From Anaerotignum lactatifermentans DSM 14214 (GTDB taxonomy: Bacteria; Bacillota; Clostridia; Lachnospirales; Anaerotignaceae): a stretch of 64,000 nucleotides of DNA. Under the pieces are notes generated by a model. It saw only the letters and a list, made by a program, of their open reading frames with translations, was not told the DNA's origin and made no database searches. Both the position numbers and the translations under genes were made by a program. This document shows positions 17,211-25,228 of this stretch, piece after piece. Each line of letters begins with the position of its first letter. The stretch's first letter is position 1. The stretch spans positions 62,001 to 126,000 of the forward strand of contig NZ_FRAH01000003.1 in the NCBI RefSeq assembly GCF_900142265.1, written 5' to 3'.

Positions 17211-17674
17211 CCGGGCTGGGATGTCCGGACATTTCCATGCTGCCGTCCCTTTCCGCACTGTTTGGGGTACCCATCGAAAAACTGCTGGCAGGCAATCTGC
17301 CAACATCATTTCTGGAGGGAAACATGAAAAAATCGAAATATTTTATCTGTCCCCACTGCGGCAATCTGACTTTAACCACAGGGGACGCTTCCATTACCTG
17401 CTGCGGACGCAGTCTGGAACCCATGACAGCCAAAAAGGCTGAGGAAAGTGAAAAATTCCATGTAGAAGTCATTGAAAACGACTGGTTCCTCACCACAGAC
17501 CATCCCATGGAAAAAGAAAACTACATCTCTTTTGTGGCATTTGCAACGGGAGATAAAGTGCAGCTCTACAAGCAATATCCCGAATGGGACTTGCAGCTGC
17601 GGATTCCCAAACGTGGGCATGGCACCTTATTCTGGTACAGCACTACAAAGGGATTTTTCTATCAATATCTTTAA
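17211..17674 (+). pseudogene. N-terminally truncated HTH / zinc-ribbon regulator
   Basis: The frame can be read from GLGCPDISMLPSLSALFGVPIEKLLAGN, which is the C-terminal half of an XRE-type HTH domain (usually preceded by KWERG). A zinc-ribbon region follows (YFICPHCGNLTLTTG, then ITCCGRSL) and a C-terminal domain ending KGFFYQYL. The first 40 or so residues of the HTH are missing. They are replaced by the tail of the recombinase fragment 30 bp upstream. An internal ATG at 17324 with GGAGGG could still make the zinc-ribbon part alone. Intact relatives regulate nearby transporter genes, and an ABC transporter follows here. Confidence 0.75.
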
Positions 17675-17677
17675 AAG

Positions 17678-17724
17678 AAAAACAGCTGGAATCTATACAA
17701 AGGATATGGATTCCAGCTGTTTTC
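17678..17724 (+). terminator. Terminator after the truncated regulator
   Basis: AACAGCTGGAATC pairs with GATTCCAGCTGTT across a 14-base loop, followed by a short T run. It stops reading from the recombinase/HTH remnants before the ABC region. Confidence 0.75.
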
Positions 17725-17993
17725 ATTTCATCAGAATGACCACAGTATTCCGTTTTTATGACATTATGCATCCAATATACAGTCTTTTTTCTGTACATAT
17801 TTCTTTCATATTGTAAAATCAAAGATTTTTCCCTTTCTTTTTGTCCCTTCGCACTTCAAAATATACACCTTTAAAGAATCTTAAACAAAAATTACGACTT
17901 CATAAATAGGAAAAATAGAAAAACTATATTATATTAGTGTCCAGTTAATATTTGCCATTACGGAAACAAGAAAATAAAAAAGGTGGGAATCTC
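17725..17993. other. AT-rich gap before the ABC genes
   Basis: About 270 bp without a supported gene. It is AT rich, with a TATATTATATTAG stretch near 17928 that could hold a -10 for the ABC genes, but no matched -35 is convincing. AGGTGGG stands before the ATG at 17994. Confidence 0.5.
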
Positions 17994-18898
17994 ATGGAAT
18001 ATATTTTACAAACAATCTGTCGAAAGTATATGGAACAAAAACAGTCTTAAATGATGTCAGCATTCATGTGCCAAAGGGCTCTATTTACGGTCTGGTGAGA
18101 AAAAACGGCGCAGGGAAAACGACGCTGATGCGTATCATCTGCGGTCTGACACAGCAAAGCGCAGGCAATTACACATTATTGGGAAAATCAAATGATGATT
18201 CTGCACGCAACCGCATGGGGATGCTCATTGAAAAACCTGGTATCTACGAACACATGACAGCAACAGAAAACCTTCGTTACTTCTCTCTGCTCTTTGGCAT
18301 TCCTTCTCCTGATTATAACAAAATTTTGAAAATGGTGGGCTTGCAAAACGCAGGCAAAAAGAAAGCCCGTACATTTTCTCTTGGTATGAAGCAGCGTCTG
18401 GGCATTGCCATTGCGCTGTTAGCAATCCTGACTTCCTGATTCTGGACGAGCCTATCAACGGTCTGGATCCGGAAGGCGTATACGAAATGCGTAAAATGCT
18501 GGAGGAATTAAATCAGAAGCACGGATCACCATTCTCATTGCCAGCCACATTTTAAGCGAACTGTATAAGCTGGCAACAAACTACGCCATCATTGACGGCG
18601 GACGTCTGATCGATGAATTCAGTAAAGAAACATTGGAAGACGCATGCAGCAGCAGTGTCCAGATTTCCGTAGAACCTGACTATCTGCAGGACGCAAAGAC
18701 ATTGATCGCGTCCCGTTATCCTGATGTGCGCTGTGAAGTCCTTTCCAATCACAGCCTGCGTCTCCATGAAAAAATGAATCTGGCTGATCTGAACCAGTAT
18801 CTGGTGGAAAATAAAGTGCGTGTGTGCGGTTTGGGCGCAAACGATGAAGATATGGAAAAATTCTTTGTAGAAAAACTTTCAAGGGGAAAGCTGTATGA
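17994..18898 (+). pseudogene. ABC transporter ATP-binding protein, multiple frameshifts
   Basis: Reading across frames gives a BcrA/CcmA-like ATPase: NLSKVYGTKTVLNDVSIHV, a Walker A region, FSLGMKQRLGIA signature and FLILDEPINGLDP Walker B. The frame is broken by single-base losses near 18014, 18419 and 18524. A fourth loss near 18885 would restore an ATGA overlap with the permease. Walker A reads VRKNGAGKTT, where the family has VGKNGAGKTT, so the first Gly is Arg. Each shift is of the same kind, one missing base. The longest intact piece (18068-18439) stops before Walker B. As sequenced it cannot be functional; sequencing error cannot be excluded for single sites. Confidence 0.85.
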
Positions 18899-19626
18899 CA
18901 AATTTAATTCGCGGACATATTTATCAATTGAAAAAGGATCGCTTCTTTTACGGATGCCTTGGGATCGGGCTGATTTTTCTGGCTGTCTCCATCCGGATTT
19001 TCCTGCTGGGCTTTACGTCTGACACGGGAATGACCCGTATGATGCAGACATTCCTTGGCGGCGACATGGTTCTTTATGCATTTATGGTACTGGCAGCCAA
19101 TATCATTGCAGAGGTTTATCGTTCCGGCGCCATGAAGAACATCGTCGGACGAGGCATTTCAAAGAAGAGCTACTATTTATCTATGGTCTTTACTATTTCC
19201 GGCGCATACGTACTGGTGATGCTGGTGCTTTCCATTTTTATGGGCATATTCGCCATGAGCAAATACGGTATGGGGACCCTTGAATACCCTGCATATTTTG
19301 CTCTTTCCCTCGTAGCAAAAATTCTTTTTGTCATGGCACATATCAGTTTTGCCGTTACCATGGCTGTTCTGACACAGAATGTTATCACCGGCGCCATTTT
19401 CGGTTTCCTTGTGCCCTATATCCCGCAGGCTGTGGAAATGGTCCTTGGCATCTTTAAGATTCATATCAGCCTGGACTTTATCAAGCTTTCTGCACACATG
19501 CCTTCTGTTTATGAAGCATCCAATCAATTATCCACATTTCTGCCCTGCTTCCTTGTAGCAGGCGGTTATCTGATTTTGTCTTTCCTCATTGGTTTCCAGC
19601 GTTTGAAAGGACAGGATATCAAATAA
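18895..19626 (+). CDS. ABC-2 type permease (partner ATPase broken)
   Basis: A 243-residue membrane protein with six hydrophobic helices (about residues 20-42, 60-80, 100-125, 140-165, 170-190 and 215-237), the form of small ABC-2 permeases linked to peptide resistance or bacteriocin immunity. It starts inside the end of the broken ATPase gene, with GGGGAAAG upstream of the ATG. A perfect bidirectional terminator lies 14 bp after the stop. Its own frame is intact although its ATPase partner is not, so it may be a recent orphan or may use another ATPase. Substrate unknown. Confidence 0.85.
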   Translation: MTNLIRGHIYQLKKDRFFYGCLGIGLIFLAVSIRIFLLGFTSDTGMTRMMQTFLGGDMVLYAFMVLAANIIAEVYRSGAMKNIVGRGISKKSYYLSMVFTISGAYVLVMLVLSIFMGIFAMSKYGMGTLEYPAYFALSLVAKILFVMAHISFAVTMAVLTQNVITGAIFGFLVPYIPQAVEMVLGIFKIHISLDFIKLSAHMPSVYEASNQLSTFLPCFLVAGGYLILSFLIGFQRLKGQDIK

Positions 19627-19634
19627 TCAAAGCC

Positions 19635-19678
19635 AAAAAGGCTTGTTGACTGTATATTACAGTCAACAAGCCTTTTTT
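19635..19678. terminator. Bidirectional terminator
   Basis: A perfect 14-bp stem, GGCTTGTTGACTGT / ACAGTCAACAAGCC, with a five-base loop. Six T follow on the plus strand and five T on the minus strand, so it serves the permease and the converging flavodoxin gene. Confidence 0.92.
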
Positions 19679-19683
19679 ATGTA

Positions 19684-20172
19684 TCATGCCAAATCCTGTA
19701 TCAATTTCGTCAATGCCGCCAAATCATCTTCATTGGGGTGCGCCAGTGCTTTCTGGAAATTTTCCAGCATCATATCCCGTTTGGGAGAGGGCTCCATAGC
19801 CGCATAACGTTCCCGCACCACATCAGGCATTTTCCCCTGACACATGAATGTACCGATAATCTCACAGGATGCAGGCACATTTGTCCGTACCCGTTCCAAA
19901 ATCTGTGTAAAGTACGCCGCACTGCCGCCAAAACCAGCGGTGCCGAAAAGGAATACCTTTTTGTTTTCCAGTGTCTGCAAAAATTCACCCATCTGGCTGT
20001 CACAGGTACCTTTATCTGTCCAGAATCCCGCAAAAATCACATCTGCGGAATTTGCTGCAACATGAGGCGCGCCGCAGTAAACACAATCCAATGTGGGCAG
20101 TGTCTGACGAATGGCTTCTGCCAGTTTTCCTGTATTTCCTGTTCTGCTGCTGTAACAAATGGCATATTTCAT
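19684..20172 (-). CDS. Flavodoxin family protein
   Basis: A 162-residue flavodoxin-like protein that should bind FMN. MKYAICYSSRTGNTGKLAEAI carries the phosphate-binding loop (SSRTGNT), and a central GFWTDKGTCDSQMGEFLQ and FLFGTAGFGGS form the other FMN contacts. ATG 20172 with GGCGG upstream is chosen over 20214. It starts one base after the stop of the ene-reductase gene and is last in a marR-oye-flavodoxin operon. It probably exchanges electrons with the reductase or acts in a shared stress response; the physiological partner is not shown by sequence. Confidence 0.88.
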   Translation of the reverse strand: MKYAICYSSRTGNTGKLAEAIRQTLPTLDCVYCGAPHVAANSADVIFAGFWTDKGTCDSQMGEFLQTLENKKVFLFGTAGFGGSAAYFTQILERVRTNVPASCEIIGTFMCQGKMPDVVRERYAAMEPSPKRDMMLENFQKALAHPNEDDLAALTKLIQDLA

Positions 20173-20173
20173 A

Positions 20174-21283
20174 TCATTTTCCGCCTTTCTCATAAATACA
20201 ATGGGTACCTTCATGGCGCATCATGCCGCCCAGACAATCTTTATTGCAGCGGACACACCGTCTGATTTCTTTTTCTCGTCCTGATAAAACTTTTTCCGTC
20301 CACTGGGGGTCTGCCAGAAGCTGACGGCTCATGGCAGCACAGTCGATTCTGCCTGTTTTCAGCTGTTCTTCCACAAAAGCCGGACTGGTCAATCCGCCTA
20401 CGCCGCAGACAGGCAGGTTTGTATACTGTTTCACGGTATCGCAGAACCCCAGAAAACAGCCTTCTTCATGAAAATATGGGTGGTTTGCAGGAGGAATGGT
20501 ATCAGACAAAGAAGCGTGGTTTGCCAGTGATACATGGAAACTGTCTGCCCCTGCCTTCTCCAGCATGGGAACCACTGTTTTCAATTCATCCTCTGTAAAT
20601 CCTGCTTTGCCGTATTGTGGCTGTTCCATACGGACTGCCAGTTTCACATCAATGGGCATATCCGGCACTGCTTTCCGCACGGCTTCTACAGCTTCCAGCA
20701 GGAATCTTGCTCTGTTTTCCAGAGAGTCGCCGTAGCTATCTGTCCGCTTGTTAAACAGGGGAGAGGCAAAACTGCCGCACATTCTATCCCCATGGACCTG
20801 CATCACATCAAATCCAGCCTTTTTCGCCAGCACCGCCGCATCCCCAAACGCATTGATGATGCTGTGTACCTTTTCCACAGGCATATTAGTAACATAAGGA
20901 CCTACAAGGTCATTGATCATCTGCCGCAAATCATCCTGAGTGAGTTTCCCTGCCTTCACCTGAGGCGCATACTGCCGCAGTGTTCCAAGATCTGTATCAT
21001 CCTGATGGAGCTGGGCACAGATTTTACAGCCATACTTATGGGCTGTTTCTGCCAGTTTCTCATAAAAAGCAAAGCCACTTTCTGTATAAAGGTTATTGCC
21101 AAAGGGCATGGACTGCACCGGCACATCACCGATGATAATCATGCCGCAGCCGCCGGCAGCAATCTTTTCGATTCGTTCCAAATACGCATCATTAGGCACT
21201 CCCAATGTGGTAGGTGCAAAAACAATGCGGTTTTTCAAAGTCACATTCCCCAAATTCACAGGGCTTCCAATGGTTTCATACAT
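20174..21283 (-). CDS. NADH:flavin oxidoreductase, Old Yellow Enzyme family with Fe-S motif
   Basis: A 369-residue TIM-barrel flavoenzyme. LKNRIVFAPTTLG opens the FMN barrel, and FDVMQVHGDRMCGSFASPLFNKRTDSYG is the family's conserved stretch. CVRCNKDCLGGMMRHEGTHC at the end supplies four cysteines for a 4Fe-4S cluster, as in 2,4-dienoyl-CoA and trimethylamine dehydrogenase types. Those longer enzymes have an extra C-terminal FAD/NAD domain, which is absent here, so electrons must come from another protein; the adjoining flavodoxin is a candidate. It overlaps marR by 8 bp. It likely reduces activated alkenes or related electrophiles. Confidence 0.9.
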   Translation of the reverse strand: MYETIGSPVNLGNVTLKNRIVFAPTTLGVPNDAYLERIEKIAAGGCGMIIIGDVPVQSMPFGNNLYTESGFAFYEKLAETAHKYGCKICAQLHQDDTDLGTLRQYAPQVKAGKLTQDDLRQMINDLVGPYVTNMPVEKVHSIINAFGDAAVLAKKAGFDVMQVHGDRMCGSFASPLFNKRTDSYGDSLENRARFLLEAVEAVRKAVPDMPIDVKLAVRMEQPQYGKAGFTEDELKTVVPMLEKAGADSFHVSLANHASLSDTIPPANHPYFHEEGCFLGFCDTVKQYTNLPVCGVGGLTSPAFVEEQLKTGRIDCAAMSRQLLADPQWTEKVLSGREKEIRRCVRCNKDCLGGMMRHEGTHCIYEKGGK

Positions 21284-21704
21284 GACGCATCTGCCTCCTT
21301 TCGGCAGCGATTTTTTTCATGGTTCCCATGAGCTCCGCTTTCTGGGACGGTGTCAAATCTTTCAGGACTTCTTTGTCCCACTGTGCAAAAAGGTCATAGC
21401 TGGCATGGAATACCTTTTCCCCTTCTTCTGTAAGCGTCACCATTCTGGCTCTGCGGTCAGCAGGATTTTTCTCCTGCACCAGAAAACCTTTTTCCTCCAG
21501 CTTTGCCAACGTTCTGGCGCAATAGCCCGCATCCATATGAAGGGCTTCCGTCAGCTCTTTGGGAGAACACTGGGGATGTTTTCCCGCATACAGAATAAAA
21601 AACAGCAATCCCTGTGTCAGACCCATTTCCTGCAATTTTTCGTTGCAGAATTCCGTGAAGTCTTTCCGCAGAGAAGTGATGAGATATGCAAATGTATCAA
21701 ACAT
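21276..21704 (-). CDS. MarR family transcriptional regulator
   Basis: A 142-residue winged-helix repressor. The HTH is CSPKELTEALHMDAGYCARTLAKLEEKGFL and the wing NPADRRARMVTLTEEG, both typical. It is the first gene of an operon with an ene-reductase and a flavodoxin, and two TTGAC/GTCAA repeats overlap its promoter, which implies autorepression. MarR proteins of this setting usually respond to electrophiles, phenolic compounds or oxidants. Two Cys (CNEKL region and GYCAR) might sense oxidation. The ligand is not known. Confidence 0.9.
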   Translation of the reverse strand: MFDTFAYLITSLRKDFTEFCNEKLQEMGLTQGLLFFILYAGKHPQCSPKELTEALHMDAGYCARTLAKLEEKGFLVQEKNPADRRARMVTLTEEGEKVFHASYDLFAQWDKEVLKDLTPSQKAELMGTMKKIAAERRQMRHV

Positions 21705-21724
21705 ACAAACACTCCTTTCATTTA

Positions 21725-21766
21725 CTTGACTTTGTCAAGCATATGTTATTTATCTGACTTTGTCAA
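21725..21766 (-). promoter_or_regulatory. marR promoter with two palindromic operators
   Basis: On the minus strand TTGACA (21761-21766), 17 bp, then TATGCT (21738-21743). The perfect palindrome CTTGACTTTGTCAAG (21725-21739) overlaps the -10. A second, imperfect copy (21755-21766) covers the -35. Spacing is 30 bp, about three turns, fitting two MarR dimers on one face. Confidence 0.85.
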
Positions 21767-21822
21767 GTATTTTGCCATAAAAAAACTGAAACTCCCTTTT
21801 TCGGAAAGTTTCCGTCTGTTTT

Positions 21823-22689
21823 TTATCCAAAATAATATCCAATGGCAAGAAGGTCTGCATCATCTGCTTCCACTTTCTGAATGGCTTCCACATAGGAACC
21901 ATTTCCAGCATCACCGCTGCCCGTTTTGCAGTAAACATCTCCAGTACTTTTTTCCACCAGAATATAGGGCAGATTTTCCATGCCTTCAAACAGGTAATAT
22001 CCCGCAATGACATCTTCTGACACATGCAGCGCGTCAATTTCTGCCGCCAGTTTCTTGGTGATTTTCGGGTCAACAAGCGTATCCTCATGGACATAACCCT
22101 GTTCCTGCTGGGCTTCCAGACAGGATGTGAGGACTTCTTTCGCCTTTTCCAGCGCTTCTTCCTCTGTCAATTCTGTTCCCCGGAAATCTACACTGATCAG
22201 GGGATTCTCCAAAGGCATAACACCTTTTCGCATATATGTCACTTCTGCCCCCAACGCCTCGGAAACATCCCGGAGGGGCAGCATTTTACTGGTATCCAAT
22301 GTGCTTTCCTTACTGCTGACTGTCAGCTTCTGATTGCCTCTAACCAGCAAAAGTCCGTTGCCTTCTTCCCGCAGTTCAAAGCCCATATCGTTGATGAGCA
22401 CCCACAGAGGCACATATGCCGTATCCTTTGCAATGAGTACAGGCGCATCCACATATTTTCCATCACACAGAAGGAAAACATGCTTCTCCCCTTCTTTCAA
22501 ATAAAAGAGGGGTTCTTCTTCCACAGTGAAGCCATACTTCCAATCACCGGATGCATAATCTTCGTCCGTATTGTCTATGGTGCATCTATATTCCGGCGGA
22601 GAAAGTTCTTCCTGCTCCGCCCCAAAAACAGGAGTCTGCCAAAGCATGATACAGGACAATAAAGCCGCAAAGCATCTTTTCTTTTTCAT
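21823..22689 (-). CDS. Secreted protein with copper-amine-oxidase-like stalk domain
   Basis: A 288-residue exported protein. MKKKRCFAALLSCIMLWQTPVFGAEQ is a signal peptide. Residues about 60-150 resemble the copper amine oxidase N-terminal (stalk) repeat domain: KYVDAPVLIAKDTAYVPLWVLINDMGFEL and MLPLRDVSEALGAEV. The remainder is a mixed alpha/beta region with no known catalytic motif. ATG 22689 is chosen because AAGGAGG precedes it; the upstream ATG at 22722 would hide the signal. Such stalk-domain proteins act at the cell surface in Clostridia. Function unknown. Confidence 0.8.
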   Translation of the reverse strand: MKKKRCFAALLSCIMLWQTPVFGAEQEELSPPEYRCTIDNTDEDYASGDWKYGFTVEEEPLFYLKEGEKHVFLLCDGKYVDAPVLIAKDTAYVPLWVLINDMGFELREEGNGLLLVRGNQKLTVSSKESTLDTSKMLPLRDVSEALGAEVTYMRKGVMPLENPLISVDFRGTELTEEEALEKAKEVLTSCLEAQQEQGYVHEDTLVDPKITKKLAAEIDALHVSEDVIAGYYLFEGMENLPYILVEKSTGDVYCKTGSGDAGNGSYVEAIQKVEADDADLLAIGYYFG

Positions 22690-22845
22690 GGGGCATCCTC
22701 CTTTCCTTGTATTTTCGCACAATATCCTAGTATCATTTTCTCTTTTTCAGGCGAAAAAAACAAGGCGAATCCCATGAAATATATTGACATTTCTTTTAAC
22801 TTTTTATTACAAAAGTTCATAAATAGAAAAAACCTGCGCAAAAAA

Positions 22846-23019
22846 GCAAATTCCCCTTAAGAATACATTGGGTTTCCTTTTTCTTGATTTCTTAAGGGGA
22901 ATTGCGACGGCTATCTTCAGAAGAAAACATATCAAATAAAAGCTTATAAAAATAAGCAAGCTGGAATCCTCTATATCATAAGGATTTCAGCTTGCTTTGT
23001 TGTCTTATGAAGATGCCCC
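22846..23019 (+). repeat. Structured intergenic repeat, copy A
   Basis: Two nested structures fill most of the gap between the stalk-domain gene and metK. Hairpin 1 pairs GCAAATTCCCCTTAAGAA with TTCTTAAGGGGAATTGC, with one bulged A. Structure 2 has an outer stem (GGCTATCTTCA with TGAAGATGCC, one bulged T) and an inner 17-bp stem (AAGCAAGCTGGAATCCT with AGGATTTCAGCTTGCTT). Copy B at 53671 has the same plan with compensating changes. On the minus strand the inner hairpin and its T-rich flank could end the metK transcript. Confidence 0.85.
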
Positions 23020-23057
23020 TAACACAGGCTCTTTTTTTCTTTGCGTATTTTTCAAAA

Positions 23058-24230
23058 TCAGATCTGGAATACGTCTGTTTTGTCTGTCTTTTCCCAAGGC
23101 AGATCCAGGTCTGTTCTGCCGAAGTGACCATAAGCCGCAACCTGTTTGTAGATAGGTCTCAGCAGGTCGAAGTTCTTGATGATCGCAGCGGGACGCAGGT
23201 CGAAGTTGCGCTGTACCAGTTCTGTGATCTTATCATCGGAGATTTTGCCTGTACCGAATGTATTTACCAGAATGGAAACAGGTTTTGCAACGCCGATAGC
23301 GTAAGCCAGCTGTACTTCACATTTGCTTGCGATGCCGCTTGCAACGATGTTCTTTGCAACGTATCTTGCTGCGTAGCATGCGGAACGGTCTACCTTTGTG
23401 GGGTCTTTGCCGCTGAATGCGCCGCCGCCGTGAGCAGCGTAACCGCCGTAGGTGTCAACGATAATCTTTCTGCCTGTCAGACCGCTGTCACCCTGAGGGC
23501 CGCCGATAACGAATCTGCCTGTGGGGTTGATGTAGTATTTTGTGTTTTCATCCAGCAGGTTTGCATCGATAACTTTCTTTACAACGTGTTCGATGATGTC
23601 TGCACGAATCTGTTCCTGTGTTGCTTCGGGGTCATGCTGTGTGGAAACAACGACTGTGTCAACACGAACGGGTATGTCGTCTACATATTCTACTGTTACC
23701 TGTGCTTTACCATCGGGACGCAGATAAGACAGTGTACCGTTTTTACGTACTTCTGCCAGTCTTTTTGTCAGTCTGTGGCTCAGAGAGATGGGCAGGGGCA
23801 TCAGTTCTTCTGTTTCGTCACAAGCAAAACCGAACATCATACCCTGGTCGCCAGCACCTGTATCAAATTCGCTGTCGTCTTCGCCTGTTTTGTTTTCCAG
23901 GGCTTTGTCTACACCCAGAGCGATGTCAGGAGACTGACCGTGGATGGATGTGATCACGGAGCATGTGTCGCAGTCAAAACCATATTTTGCACGGTCGTAA
24001 CCGATCTGACGCAGAGTATCGCGAACGATGCCTTCTACATCAACATAAGCGCTTGTGGTGATTTCACCCATTACGAAAATGATACCTGTTGTGGTGCATG
24101 TTTCGCAGGCAACTCTTGCCTTAGGGTCTTTTGCCAGAATTGTGTCCAGAATGGCGTCGGAGATCTGGTCACAGATCTTGTCGGGATGTCCTTCTGTTAC
24201 GGACTCAGATGTGAATAATCTTCTGCTCAT
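23058..24230 (-). CDS. metK: S-adenosylmethionine synthetase
   Basis: Makes SAM from methionine and ATP. The 390-residue protein starts [22 protein letters not shown], with the ATP-binding HPDK. Other family motifs are [12 protein letters not shown] (residues about 115-126), [21 protein letters not shown] and [17 protein letters not shown]. The ATG at 24230 follows GGAGG; an upstream in-frame ATG is less good. Control is by a SAM-I riboswitch and terminator directly upstream, so excess SAM shuts the gene off. It is a single-gene unit. Confidence 0.98.
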   Translation of the reverse strand: MSRRLFTSESVTEGHPDKICDQISDAILDTILAKDPKARVACETCTTTGIIFVMGEITTSAYVDVEGIVRDTLRQIGYDRAKYGFDCDTCSVITSIHGQSPDIALGVDKALENKTGEDDSEFDTGAGDQGMMFGFACDETEELMPLPISLSHRLTKRLAEVRKNGTLSYLRPDGKAQVTVEYVDDIPVRVDTVVVSTQHDPEATQEQIRADIIEHVVKKVIDANLLDENTKYYINPTGRFVIGGPQGDSGLTGRKIIVDTYGGYAAHGGGAFSGKDPTKVDRSACYAARYVAKNIVASGIASKCEVQLAYAIGVAKPVSILVNTFGTGKISDDKITELVQRNFDLRPAAIIKNFDLLRPIYKQVAAYGHFGRTDLDLPWEKTDKTDVFQI

Positions 24231-24296
24231 AATTTCCTCCAGTTTGTTTTTTTGTATTATCAAGTTTCAGTCGTTCTTTGGGACGCTGTAAAAGGC

Positions 24297-24320
24297 ATAA
24301 AAAAAAAGCCGCAGGGCTTT
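24297..24320 (-). terminator. Riboswitch-controlled terminator of metK
   Basis: On the minus strand AAAGCC-CTGC-GGCTTT is followed by nine T, directly after the SAM-I aptamer and 67 bp before the metK ATG. This is the expression platform. Confidence 0.9.
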
Positions 24321-24330
24321 CTCGTTTTTA

Positions 24331-24427
24331 CTCATCTTCCGCAAAATATGCGGGGGAATTGGCACCGATGCGTTTCCGCCGGTTGCCGGGTGTCACAGGG
24401 CCCTGTCCCTCAACCACTCTTGATAAG
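24331..24427 (-). promoter_or_regulatory. SAM-I (S-box) riboswitch aptamer before metK
   Basis: The minus strand reads CTTATCAAGAG at the 5' end, then GAGGGACAGGGCCC, ACACCCGGCAACCGGC, CGGTGCCAATTCC and finally AGATGAG closing P1. These are the S-box hallmarks, including the GGCAACC loop and the GGTGCCAATTCC segment. The terminator that follows gives SAM-dependent transcription stop. Confidence 0.97.
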
Positions 24428-24578
24428 TTTCCTTATTGACTTCTGTGGTATTGTAGCAGGTTCTGCCCTGTCTGTCAATGTTTTTGGCGCAAAAATCCCA
24501 GTAAAATCGTACACTTTTCCGATATTGTATAACTTTTCCCGAAATTCCGCGCCCTTTCCATGCAAAACGCCCATAGGG

Positions 24579-25079
24579 TTAGCCCAGATATGGCTCCATA
24601 GCTTCCCGCCATGCTTCTTCCAAACGGCTCAAAGACCATGCCGCATTGGCAGGGCTGGTGGAAGGCAGTTTCACAGCAGAGATACCTGTCTTTGGAAAAA
24701 GGTATTTCCGATATAATTTTTCCGCTGTTGCGCCATTGGCAAAAATGGGGATATTCCCTGTTTGCTCCAAAATGGGTGTCAAATCCACAGGCACTACATC
24801 TTTGATGGAGCTGTCACTGCTGCCAACGATGGTGCATCTCTCCACCACATCATAAAGGGCAATGCCGTGGCGCAGGAGCATTTCTGTTTTTTCTTCCTTT
24901 GTCACAGGGGTTTTCTCGCCGCAAAGGATGGCAATGAGTTTCCAGAAACGATTCTGAGGATGACCATAATAAAAGTCGTTTTCTCTGGATTTCACAGAAG
25001 GCACTGTGCCCAGAATGAGCAAACGGCTGTTTTTGTCGAAAATAGGCGAAAAGGTATGCTGTACAGTGATGGGTTCCAT
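24579..25079 (-). CDS. Hypoxanthine (deoxyinosine)-DNA glycosylase, UDG superfamily family 6
   Basis: Removes deaminated purine (hypoxanthine) from DNA. The 166-residue protein has RLLILGTVPSVKSRENDFYYGHPQNRFWKL, the active-site and base-stacking segments of the family, and LPSTSPANAAWS near residue 140 as the DNA intercalation motif. This pattern fits family 6 (HDG) rather than classic Ung, which would show GQDPYH. It has its own AAAGGAG site. No operon partner; the metK riboswitch lies downstream. Confidence 0.88.
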   Translation of the reverse strand: MEPITVQHTFSPIFDKNSRLLILGTVPSVKSRENDFYYGHPQNRFWKLIAILCGEKTPVTKEEKTEMLLRHGIALYDVVERCTIVGSSDSSIKDVVPVDLTPILEQTGNIPIFANGATAEKLYRKYLFPKTGISAVKLPSTSPANAAWSLSRLEEAWREAMEPYLG

Positions 25080-25165
25080 GGATGATTCTCCTTTGCTTAC
25101 TTTTGCTTTATGATACGGCTTTTCCTATGAAAAGGCAAGCAAAAAGAACGTTGCCAAAATCCCCA

Positions 25166-25205
25166 TAAAAACAGGGCAGTCAGAACCCTTTGATTCCAAC
25201 TGCCC
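25166..25205 (-). terminator. Terminator after the CoA-disulfide reductase gene
   Basis: Minus strand GGGCAGT pairs with ACTGCCC over an 18-base loop, followed by TGTTTTT. It stops the 25229-26866 gene before the glycosylase gene. Confidence 0.65.
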
Positions 25206-25228
25206 TTCTTTTCTATAAGATAGGCTCA

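Noticed and set aside
22992-24218. A 408-codon plus-strand frame opposite metK
   Set aside because: Same cause: complementary reading of a strongly codon-biased gene; Cys-rich product, no ribosome site.
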